A stretch of DNA of 64,000 nt, taken from positions 8,533,319 to 8,597,318 of the forward strand of contig CM072808.1 in assembly GCA_037013495.1 (NCBI GenBank). Direction: 5' to 3'. The notes below the pieces were generated by a model that worked only from the letters and a program-made list of their open reading frames with translations, made no database searches and was not told where the DNA came from. A program made the translations under genes and the position numbers. The stretch is from Hippophae tibetana (taxonomy: Eukaryota > Streptophyta > Magnoliopsida > Rosales > Elaeagnaceae). The stretch's first letter is position 1. Each line of letters opens with the position of its first letter. This document shows positions 46,623 through 56,149 of this stretch, in pieces.

Positions 46623-46966
46623 TATCACACCCCGAAAAAATGGGTACGTAAAATAGAAAGGGATAAATTGTAAATTATGTTTAAGGAAAATTTCTTTCAT
46701 AATCATAAAAAAATTTAAAATTAAATTATTTATAAATCAATATTATAAAAAATTCGAACATCCTTTAGAATTTTTCTTTACGAAAGGTAAAATTCATTGT
46801 AAAGTCATAAATTCAAATTAAATTCATTTACTAAATCAAGTAAAATTTATCAGAATTGTCTTATCCTACCTAATCATAAATTAAAATAACTAATAAAAGG
46901 AATAAGATTTTAAGTCAAACCTTGTAACATCAAAATGTTCTATTCATGATCATCATATCTTTACTG
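46623..46966 (-). repeat. Family B 5' LTR fragment (R/U5 side)
   Basis: Ends GGTGTGATA beside the primer site and matches the last ~340 bp of the other family B LTRs. It stops at 46966, where the Tat-type LTR begins. The U3 half is not found elsewhere in the window. Confidence 0.8.
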
Positions 46967-47034
46967 TTGTTTGGACATATGGATTGACCTGGAGCCTGTC
47001 TTGCCTAGTAGCTCGAGCCTAGAAGACAGCCTAA

Positions 47035-47668
47035 TGTCACGTCCCGCTCGAAATGCCCCTAAAAATCCAAATAAATGGTGCTTGCCTAAAGGATCTAGAC
47101 TTTTCTACATGAGAAGGTTCTAGAGTTGCCTAGAGATGTCTAGAAAGAGCTAGAGTTGGATGGACTCAACTCAAGCTAGAAGACCCTAGAATGTTCTAGA
47201 GCACGCTGGAGAGTGCTAGAATGGGCTGAAATATTCTAGAACATGTCGGATGGTTCATGAAGGATGTAGAAGCCACTGGAAGCTTACGGAACATCCTAGA
47301 ACGTGCATGAAGGAACTAGACATTCCTAGAAGACTCTAGAGTTAGCTAGAAGGTCCTAGAACCTTGTGGCATATTGTAGCTAAACAAGAACACTCTTGTA
47401 TATTATAGAACTAGAAGAATCTAGAAAGTGGTAGCATAGCCTTAAGCTTAGAGCCACACTATAAATAGACCCATTGGTCTTCATTTGTATTCATCTTGGG
47501 AATTCTTAGCATCTTGTAAGATAAACTCTCTCTAGAGCAATACAAAACATTCTTTGCAAACTCTCTTTCTAGTCTCTTTGGAGTTTCATTCGGATTCAAA
47601 GGCAGGCTTAGTGCAACGGACGGTGCTAAGTGTCGCACGATCGCTACTTGAAAAATAAGGTCGTGACA
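47035..47668 (+). mobile_element. Solo LTR, 634 bp, with TCTAGAA-rich promoter
   Basis: Begins TGTCACG and ends CGTGACA, a perfect 7-bp terminal inverted repeat. Flanked by CTAA at 47031-47034 and 47669-47672. TATA box TATAAATAG at 47460-47468. U3 (47090-47420) carries about eighteen CTAGA cores, including heat-shock-element-like arrays. No internal region. The minus-strand ORF 47586-47777 crosses the LTR end and is spurious. Confidence 0.82.
47092..47420 (+). promoter_or_regulatory. CTAGA(A) repeats with heat-shock-element-like arrays
   Basis: GAAnnTTCnnGAG occurs at 47113-47125 and 47189-47201, and TTCnnGAA at 47234-47241 and 47254-47261. These fit the nGAAnnTTCn consensus bound by heat-shock factors and lie 200-350 bp upstream of the TATA box. 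Function is inferred; the CTAGAA repeat structure itself is seen directly. Confidence 0.5.
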
Positions 47669-47991
47669 CTAAGCCAATGAACAAGTCATCCCAAAGGAAC
47701 TTCCTCAAACCACACCTACAACACACTCGAAGGAGAGACCTGTCTAAGCCAACCTTCGTATCTAAAGGGTTGACCACCAGTTCGAGTTTTAGGGTGGTTG
47801 ACCCCAGTTTATGAATATACTTATTTTTACCTTTATTGTCCTTCCTGACACACTTATATGTATACCCTATGTAACCAATACCTATACGTGTAAAACTCTA
47901 TATATACATGGACTTCCTAAGAGATCCACACATTCAATCAATTGCTCTGACTTCTATCTGATTTCTCTTTGAAAATCAAGCAATCCCAACA

Positions 47992-48015
47992 TTTTAGCAC
48001 CTACCATAGGGCTCG
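47992..48015 (+). other. Primer-binding site, Tat type
   Basis: 'ttttagcacctaccataggg' resembles the tttggcgcccaccgtgggg site of Tat-type elements, with C-to-T and G-to-A decay. Confidence 0.65.
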
Positions 48016-48129
48016 GATTTTGAGGTTGGGTTTTAGTTTATGCCCCGATATTTTCCAAGATTCACCCCAAATTCTGAGAAAGATTTAAGAGACCAAACCC
48101 ATTTTCCAATTACTAGTTACCCCAAGAAT

Positions 48130-49180
48130 CACGATGGCCTATTCCTTATCACCATGGTAGGAACACGTGCAAAAGGATGATTAAGGCTAGAAAAAAAGGA
48201 GGCAGTGGAAACATTGGACAACACCTTACCAACTCATAATGAAGCCATAATGGAGGCTAACCCTTATTAAGAATTTTCTCATCAACTCCTCAAGTTAAGA
48301 AGAGAGCTTGAGGAGACTAGGCGAGAGAATATGTCACTGTGCTCCAAATCAGGTGAGGGAACCTTTGATTATTGAGCCACTAGCTTGATTGCAAGAAATA
48401 GACCATATCACGTCATGATTGAGCCTAATCAGGGTGAATAGAAAGTCAAAGGGAACCTCCTTTCCAGCTCGACGAGACCTAGCAATGAGTAGTGGATATT
48501 GGAAAAGAAAAAATAGGAGGCACAATTTCAGTCATTGGAAGAAGCTAACAAGAAGCAAGACTAGGCCTTGAAAGTAGCCAAATGATGAACCACTAGCCAA
48601 GTTTAATGCTCTCAAGTGCCCTAATTATCTAGAAATTAAAGACCCTATAATGCATGTACAACACTTCAAGATGGCCATAACCCTCATTAGCTTCAGTTAA
48701 GGGAAAAGAGATGCCATGCTGTGAAAATTGATCACTACTACTCTCTGTGTAGCTCCCAAAAGTGGTTCAACAACCTGGAAATCCACACCATAACCTCCTT
48801 CTCATAATTTTCTAGGTTTTTCATCACCAACTATGCCTATAACATGCCCTTAAGGAAGGAGTCAAACAGTCTCTTCTTAATTATTCAAGAGAGAGGTGAA
48901 TCCATTGATGAGTATATGAAATGATTCACGGAAGAAAATTTAAAAATCACCGACCATCTTAGCTCTATCGCTATAGAAACCTTTAGGGAGGGTCTCCTAA
49001 AGAATTATGACTTGTTTGTAGAGCTAAGCAAGACCATCCCTCAAACATAAAAGGAGGCATATAGGGAGGTGAGAAAATTCATCAATCTCGAAGGAGAGTT
49101 AGGTTTGGTCAAGTGAAATCAAGCCGATGTGGAAGTTGTGCCAGAAAATGAAAAAAAGGGTATGTCTTGATGGGGAAAAT
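48130..49180 (+). pseudogene. Tat-type gag
   Basis: A charged N-terminal part (48190-48560) is followed by the capsid domain. FNALKCPNYLEIKDPIMHVQHFK is at 48600-48670, WFNNLEIHTITSFS at 48763-48805, then in a third frame ESIDEYMK, ETFREGLLKNYDLFVELSKTIPQT and KEAYREVRKFINLEGE (48898-49100). The order and motifs are those of Tat/Ogre-lineage gag. Stop codons interrupt every frame. Confidence 0.85.
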
Positions 49181-49559
49181 TAGAATAGCGGGGTCGACAT
49201 AAATAAGTATTTCGCACCAAAAAATCGGGAAAGTGGAAAATGGTCAGAGAATAGGGGACTTAAGGAAAGGTCACTCTCTCCTTTTAGAAAGCCTCCCTTG
49301 AGAGAGAATTTGGCTCAGGCCTTATTAAGGATGGAGGAAGAGCCCAAATTTTAGATAGCCCCCAAATATGAAGTCTCCACTTAGAGACACATCTAAATGG
49401 TATACCTTCCACAAGGATATTTTCCATGAGACGAGGGACTATAGACACCTATAAAAGGAAATTGAGGATTTGTTAGCCAAAAGATATATGAAAGACCTCA
49501 TAAGAGGTAACAATGCAAAAAAAGTTTGTTAGAGTAGGCAAGAAGCGCCAAAACCATCC

Positions 49560-50140
49560 ACTCTATCAAATAGCTAGAGAGACCTCCACAACAAGCCTAA
49601 CATTATAACAATCCATAAAATACATGGAGGGCTCGAAACTAGTGAGGTCTCAAACAACTCATACAAGAGGTTCTTGAGAGAGCTGCACAATGCCTTGTAT
49701 GTGTACACCATGGAAAATGCAAGGTCCTCTATGAAGGTCATTTTATCGGATCATGGTTGACACAGGGAGCTCAATTGATCTTATTTTTTTCCTACCATAA
49801 GAGCCCTAGGAGTAAAAGAAATTGAAATTGTAAGGACAAAGCTACCCTTAGTGGGATTCAACAACAACACCACTTATTCAGTAGGGACCGTGTTATTACC
49901 TGTGATGGTAAAAGGATCTATAGTGATGACTAATTCTGTGGTCATTAATGTCCTAGCTCATTCCAACTCCATCTTGGGTAGGCCATGGATACAAAATATG
50001 GAGGCGGTCCCATCCACCTTCCACCAAGTGATCAAATTCGCAAATAACGAGGGCACAAAGGAGATAAGAGGGGACCAAGAGAAATCCAAAAGCTGTTATA
50101 ATGCCACCATGAAAGAGGTCACCCTTAAGTAGCAATCACA
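49560..50140 (+). pseudogene. Tat-type aspartic protease
   Basis: The catalytic motif is intact: VDTGSSIDLIF, with DTGS at 49759-49770. After a frame shift, VGFNNNTTYSVGTVLLPV and NSILGRPWIQNMEAVPSTFHQ (49851-50030) form the flap and ILGRPW segment. KFANNEGTKEIRGDQE follows, then the chain stops at 50130. Protease cleaves the polyprotein in the particle. The frame break before the flap prevents a working enzyme. Confidence 0.88.
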
Positions 50141-51424
50141 GTGAGGTCTTTCACAAAGGAGGTTGGAGATAAAATAATGGCAAGGTTTGTTAATCTAAAT
50201 GAGGTATGGGACTTTTTAAAAGGAGATAAGGGTGAGAACTATCCTTTAAAGCTGAGTAGAGATATGACAATAGAGGTAGATGAGCAACTTTTGCACTTGC
50301 TCAAAACAAATTTTAATGTTTTTGCATGGACCTTGATAGACATGCCTTATATTGACCCAGAATTCATAACTCACAAATTAAATGTCAATCTAGAGGCTAG
50401 ACCTATCCAATAAAGAAAGAGAAAGTTTTTAAGAGATAAGAATGATATGATTAAAAATCAGGTTATAACCCTCAAGGAAACAAGAGTTATAAGGGAAGTT
50501 AACTACCCTACTTGGTTTTAAAATGTCGTGCTGATAAAAAATGCTTGCATATTACCTTGCATGTGTGTGGCCTTTACAGGCTTAAATGAGGCATGTCCCA
50601 AAGACAATTTCGCCTTCCTAAGTACCAATTAGCTAGTTAATACTGCCACCAATTTTAGACTGATTAGTTTTTTGGATGCATATTTTGGTTACCATCAAAT
50701 TAGAATGCACCTAGAGGATGAGGAGAAAACATCTTTCATCACCGAGGAAGGGATCTTCTCCTATACCATAATTTCATTTGGATTGAAGAATGCAAGAACC
50801 ACATATCAGTGCCTCGTTAACAAAATGATTATAGATCAACTGGGGAGAAGCTTTAAGGCATATATGGACTACATGATAGTGAAATCAGCATAACTTTTGA
50901 ATCACGTCAAAGACCTAGAGGAAGTATTCTTGGTAATTTGAAGGTATGGAGTGAGACTTAACCCTAAGAAGTGTGTCTTTGATGTTATTGTAGGAAAATT
51001 CTTAGGATATCTAGTATCTAATTATGGGATTAGGGCCAATCCAAACAAGATACATGCCTTGGTGAATATGAAGCCACCTACCAATTGAAAGAGGATTCAA
51101 TAGCTGAATGGAAGTGTAGTAGCATTGAACAAGTTCATCTCCAAATGCATGGACCAGTGTTTCCCATTCTTCAAGATGTTGAGAAAAAACACGTCATTTT
51201 TTGGGAAGAAGACCTTTCAAGAAATCAAGTAATACATGAGCAACCCTTCTATTATGGTCAGCCGTTTCCCAGGTGAGACACTTTATTTATATTTGGTTGC
51301 GGCCCCCTAGACTTGCTATGCTATGCTTCTAGCAGAAAGAAACCAGGTCCAATACCCCATCTATGACGTTAGTTAAATACCCAACCATTGACAAGTTGAC
51401 CTTTGACCTCAAAGTTAGTACACA
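50141..51424 (+). pseudogene. Tat-type reverse transcriptase, active site mutated
   Basis: The lead-in FAWTLIDMPYIDPEFITHKLNV is at 50320-50400, and the RT core MDAYFGYHQIRMH (50672 onward), FSYTIISFGLKNARTTYQCLVNK follows. The catalytic box that should be YVDD reads YMDY near 50859-50870: the second aspartate is lost. Downstream KFLGYLVS, FISKCMDQCFPF and TFQEI fit the thumb and connection in shifted frames. The chain is then cut at 51430 by a solo LTR, just before RNase H. Confidence 0.88.
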
Positions 51425-51429
51425 GAAGT
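51425..51429. other. Target site duplication GAAGT (left, decayed)
   Basis: The right partner is AAAGC at 53149-53153. The reading frame across the insertion (…QK / KLRHYF) implies an original GAAGC, each copy having since changed by one transition. Confidence 0.65.
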
Positions 51430-53148
51430 TGATGAGTGCATAAAAAGCACTAAAATTACCATGATTTAATGTACTTTAATTGATTAAAAAGATTTATATT
51501 TATACCATTTTATCATATTTTTATATAAATTTGTCTTTTAGAATCATGAATATTTTTATTGTTTTCAGGTATTTTTGCTTCAAAAATAATTTAAAGACTC
51601 GAAGAATAATTCTAGAGGCAATACATCATGAATAGGTTGAGAGAAAAAATGAGGAAAGTCAAAAAAATGGAAAACTAGAAAAATGGACAAAATTTCCCAA
51701 CTGTATGCCGCAACTCCTCGCGCATCACATCAGAAGAACGCACGAAACCACGTCCATTCAAACCGCAATTCCATGAGTAGCTACGCAAGCATCATTCTGA
51801 ATCTTTATGCGCATCAACACCTTTTTGGCCTCGAATCCGGCCTAGTCGCATACGTTAACTCCCCATATGCATGCCAGTTTGTCCAATACGCGTCTATCAT
51901 CGTTTTTAAGATATTTTCCCACTTTCTTAGTCTTTTTCTCACTTATAAAAAGCCCCTCACCCCCATTGTAAAAAACACACCTCAAGACATAATATTTTTA
52001 GTTCTTTCTCTGTCTAGCTTTCTCTCTCTAGAAAGTTTTCTTAGTTTTTAGTTTTAAAGTTCTTCTCTTTTTGAGAAAAAATTAGTTATGTTTTTATATA
52101 TTTTTAATTTTTAATTCAATACTGGAAATGCAAATCTGTTCGGAGGTTTTCTACAACAGAATTAACACCAAAGTGTTGTAAGGATTCTTTTAAGGTATAA
52201 ATTTTAAAATGAATTCTTTATAGTTATTTTTTGTGTTTTATTCCTATTTGTTATATTTAATTTGTTTGTAATTAAAATTAACACGACTGATTGTTTATAA
52301 ACATGATATAATTATTACGTTGTTAGGCTTGCGAAATATTAAATTGGTAAAATATTTTTATAAAATAAATTGATTTTGTTTTTATTAAAGATTTTATTAC
52401 AAACTTAAATCTAAAAATTAGATTTTAAGGTTTAATTATCCGGTCTAATTTAGAGTAGTGTTCTTTTTATGAGAACCATTATTTGAAAATGTATTGACAA
52501 CATGTTTTCAATAGTGGTTTTAAAACTTGAAAGTTAGTACTCGGATAATTAAATTCTTATTTTTAATTTGGACACATTGAATAAAGTGTAAAATGTCTAA
52601 CACCACCAAAGGTGGCATTTAAATGGTTCATTTTCAATCTCTTAGAAAAAGGAATTAATTTAATTAATCAAATTAATTATCGACTCCACACATAGGTGTT
52701 AATTAATTGATTTGTTTAATTAACAAAGAATATCTAATCACACCAAAAGTGGTATTCATATAAAAAATAGAGAATCAATAAATATCAATTTAAATCTTTA
52801 ATAATCTAAATAATATGAGCAAGCATACTTAATTTAATTATTATATCCATAAATACTCCATTGTTATAAACAATAAAAATTTGCATAAATTTTTATTGAA
52901 TCCATATCTATGTTTTTTTATGTAATTAAATTAGGAAGCACAAACCAAAATATCATGACAAGATTTTTAGGATTTAATTTGGTCTTAAAAGTTTGAATAA
53001 TAAATTAAAAACCACATATATTCCTTCCTTACATTGACCTTGGGAGTATACTTTTCATTTTCTCTAAAATGATTCGTGCACTTACGAGAGTTTTACAAAT
53101 ATAAAACCAAAGTATTGGTAGAATCATCATTACCGATTTTGCTCATCA
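51430..53148 (+). mobile_element. Solo LTR of family H inserted in Tat-type pol
   Basis: Starts TGATGAGTGC and ends GCTCATCA (inverse ends). TATA box TATAAAAAG at 51944-51952. It matches the LTR at 56150-57994 over most of its length. It interrupts the Tat polyprotein between VSTQK and KLRHYF, which are contiguous in related elements. The open frame at 51683-52051 lies in the variable U3 and is not shared, so it is not a gene. Confidence 0.88.
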
Positions 53149-53810
53149 AAAGCTCAGGCATTACTTTGGCTCACACACTGTGGTAGTACTTAACTCTTAA
53201 GCACTTAAAAGTGTTTTGATGAGACCAGAAGTGGTAAGAAGATTAGGATAAATTGCCATAGAATTGAGTGAGTATGACATTAAATACATGCCTAGAATGG
53301 CCATTAAGAGGAAAATGGTGGTTGAGTTTTTGGTCGAATTTAGTGAGACACCGAAAGTCATTAGTGATGAGGGCCAGAAGGAGGGGCTAACCATGAAAGT
53401 ATTTCTTGATAAAGCACATAACTTCAATGGTATTGGGCTAGGGGTGGTCATAATAGACCACGATGAAACATTTTTGAGTATGCCATCAAACTTGATTTCC
53501 AAGAAACTAACAATGTTGTAGAGTATGAGACGACTATATTTGAGTCCATGACATCAAAGAAACTCATGGTAGATAAGATCACCTTGCATAGTGATTATCA
53601 ACTAGTGGTCATCCAATTCTTGGGGACATTTGAAGCTAGGGATAGAAAGATGAAGTGGTATTGAGAGTGCTCAAAATTTATAAGTTTGAGTTCAAACTTA
53701 TATCTAGAAATAAGAATGGTCATGTTGATGCTTTGGCCATACTAGTATTTGTATGAGAGGCCAATCACACTTAAGTGGTGTCATTAAAGATCTTGGCATA
53801 AGCAAGTTTG
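53149..53810 (+). pseudogene. Tat-type RNase H
   Basis: KLRHYFGSHTVVVL then ELSEYDIKYMPRMAIKRKMVVEFLVEF (53264-53345) is the RT-RNase H link; the RNase H fold begins about 53390 (VFLDKAHNFNGIGLGVVIIDHD), where the first catalytic aspartate corresponds to FLD. After a frame change come DSQLVV-like text (SDYQLVVIQF) and GTFEARDRKMK near 53600-53660, and KNGHVDALAIL near 53710. The usual final ADALA motif reads VDALA. Confidence 0.82.
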
Positions 53811-55430
53811 GAGGAGTTTAAAATAATAGTAGGGTGTGTGGATCCTCGTACCATTCAATGTTTCACCCTGATCTATAAATTCTTGGAAAGGGAAGACCTA
53901 CCTAAGGATCGCAAGCTCACAAAAGAAATCAAGGCCAAGACTGGCCAATACATGATTGAACAAATAAGTTATATAGAAGAACCATACTCAAACTAGGGCT
54001 TTTTTGCATAGCCAAGGAGGGTGTTGAAAAACTGATGTTTGAAGCACATAAATGGGAGTATGACTCTCATTTATGTGTGAGGAGTCTATGCTAGCAGATT
54101 ATGAGGCAATGCTACTATTGTTCAAATATCTAAATACAATCAATAATGTGACAAGTGCTAAAGATTTACCCAATTTTGACAGACCAATCCATACACCATG
54201 ACAAGGGTGGTTAGCCCTTGGCCTTTCTACGAATGAGGGCTTGACAAAGTAGGACCTCTACCTCCAACGAAGGGTCAAAAGAAATTTTTACTAGTAGATA
54301 CTAATTACTTTTCTAAATGGATTGAAGTGGCACCTTTGGAAAGAATACAAGAGAAAAAGGTGATTGAATTGATCTAAAAGTCTATAATTTGTTAGCTTAG
54401 TCTACCCAAGGAGCTTGTTATCGATAATAGGAGGCAATTTATAGGCTATAACATCCAGGAATTTGCCATCAAATACAACATTGAGATGTGTCACTCAATT
54501 CCATACTATCCCAAAGCCAATGGTTAGGTATTTCTTAGGGATGTTTGAATTTAGGGATGGAAAGATGAAGGAGTATCTAGAGAAGTTAAAACGAGAATGT
54601 TTAAAATTTTCTAAGTTTGAGATCAAACAAATAGCTAGAAATGAGAATGGTTATGCTGATACTTTGGCCATACTGGAATCCATATTAGAGGCCAACCATG
54701 CTCTTGTGGTGTCAGTATCGCTCTTAGTAGGAGCAAGTTTGGAGGAGGCCAAAAGAATAGTTGGGTATATGGATCCCCTTACCAACACAAGGTTCACCCC
54801 GATCTATAACTTTTTGGAAAGGGAAAACCTACTCAAAGATCATAAATTTGCAAAATAAATCAAGGCCAAGATAGGTCGATACATGATTAAAGCTGGTAAA
54901 CTATATAGAAGAACCGTACTCATACCAAGGCTCTTGTGCATAACCAAGGAGGGAGCTAAAAGTCTGATGTTTAAAGCACATGAAGAAGAGTGCGGTTCTC
55001 ATTCATATGGAAGGAGACTATCCAAGTGGATTATGAAGTAGGGCTACTATAATGGTAGATTTTATAAAGTACACTTAGTAATGCGACAAGTGCCAAATAT
55101 TTTCCCTATTGTCATACATGCCTCCAAACACAATGATAAGGGTGATAAGTCCTTGGCCCTTTTACAAATAGAAGTTTGAGGTAGTGGGACCTCTACCTGA
55201 AGAAAAAGGTCAAAATAAGTTTCTACTAGTGGCCATTGATTAATTTTCTAAATAAATTGAAGTTGAACATCTGGGAAGAATGCAAGAGGAAGAGGTGATT
55301 CGATTTATCTAGAAGTCTATAATTTGTGGGTTCAGTCTACCAAAGGAACATCAAGGAGTTTTCCATCAAATATAATATCAAGATATTTTAGTTAACGCCA
55401 TATCATCCCCAAGCCAATGGCTAAGCAAAA
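53615..55430 (+). repeat. ~910-bp tandem duplication of RNase H end and integrase
   Basis: Unit 1 (about 53615-54515) and unit 2 (about 54530-55425) both run from F-LG-FE-RD-KMK, through the linker, ASLEE, FLERE-L-KD, the integrase zinc-finger region, SPWPFY, G-K-FLLV, FSK-IEV and LPKE, to the same PKANG-like text (54505-54520 and 55400-55415). Unit 2 then continues into the true integrase end. Divergence between units is substantial. Confidence 0.82.
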
Positions 55431-55870
55431 TCTTCCAAGAAATTAATCATTAACCTACTAAAGAAAAACTTAGAGAGTGTAAAAGGAAGATTAGTTGAGG
55501 TGTTTCCTGGGGCATTTTGGGCTGTTAGGAGTTAGGATTAGCCCTTGGAGGAGCACCTTTTTTGCTGGTCTATAAGGATGAAGCAATAATACATATTGAA
55601 GTTATGGTACCCACTGTCAGATTGTTATATGAGTAGAGTAATCAAGTTGACCTTTGCATTTCAAATTGTTCGCCATAGGTGATTGGGTTATTAGAAGGGT
55701 TTTCTCTAGCAAGAATGAATGGATGGTTGAAAAAAAAGGGTACAAATTCGGAAGGACTTTATCAAATAATTGAGAAAACGCTAGGAAAAGCCTACTTATT
55801 GAGAAGAATTGAAGGAGTTAAGGATGTCATGACCTGGAATGCCACACACTTAAAAAGATACTACTTCTAA
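53811..55870 (+). pseudogene. Tat-type integrase, duplicated and broken
   Basis: The first copy: YIEEPYSN, then VVSPWPFYE, GLDKVGPLPPTKGQKKFLLVDTNYFSKWIEV (54200-54330; the first catalytic Asp of the DDE triad corresponds to LLVD) and LPKELVIDNRRQFIGYNIQEF (second Asp in VIDN). The second copy at 54890-55420 repeats this with more stops. The tail at 55679-55870 (WLKKKGTNSEGLYQIIEKTLGKAYLLR...WNATHLKRYYF) is well kept and marks the end of pol. Confidence 0.85.
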
Positions 55871-56149
55871 TTTATCTTAATTTACTACTTTCATGTACCA
55901 ACATTACATGCATATATATGAAGTGCATTCCTTCAAAAAATGATTCTCTCCCATAATTCTTCTACTATTATAGGTCACGGGCTGATCACCTTGCTTAAGA
56001 ACCAAGTAGAGCACTTTGACATTTACAAAAGTCATGAGTTAATCACTTCAGTTAGGAACTAGTTTGGCGTTCTGATAGTAAAGGGAGAGTTGAGCACCTT
56101 GGTTAAGAACGAGGTAGAGCTCCCTCTTCTCCTATTATATATAATGAGT
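55871..56149 (+). other. Post-pol region of Tat-type element
   Basis: Noncoding. Two similar stretches, 'gggctgatcaccttgcttaagaacc' near 55980 and 'agttgagcaccttggttaagaacg' near 56090, form a weak ~115-bp repeat with an intermediate copy near 56035. Confidence 0.5.

Larger units (their letters stand above)
36168..46966 (-). mobile_element. Family B gypsy element, minus strand, interrupted by copia element D
   Basis: 3' LTR 36168-37746 (complete), internal 37747-40479 and 45578-46622, 5' LTR fragment 46623-46966. The internal parts align collinearly with the plus-strand copy at 10297-14490 once the copia insertion at 40485-45572 is removed; for example 'tcttggattctttt' and 'catcgacacttacaagttaag' occur in both in the same order. 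The 5' LTR is cut at 46966, exactly where the Tat-type LTR begins. Confidence 0.85.
46968..47991 (+). repeat. Tat-type 5' LTR, split by a solo LTR
   Basis: The proposed start TGTTTGG and the end CCCAACA are near-inverse. The end is firm because the primer site follows. The start is supported by the coincident break of the family B LTR. Without the nested 634-bp LTR it is about 390 bp. A TATA box (ctatatatac) is at 47898-47907. Confidence 0.6.

Noticed and set aside
47624-47673. 38-bp TG...CA segment flanked by CTAAG on both sides, resembling a tiny insertion
   Set aside because: The right-hand TGACA is better explained as the end of the 634-bp LTR, whose TGTCACG start and CTAA flank lie at 47031-47041; the inner CTAAG match is probably chance.
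51683-52051. 122-codon open frame
   Set aside because: Lies in the variable U3 of a family H solo LTR and is not open in the sister LTR.
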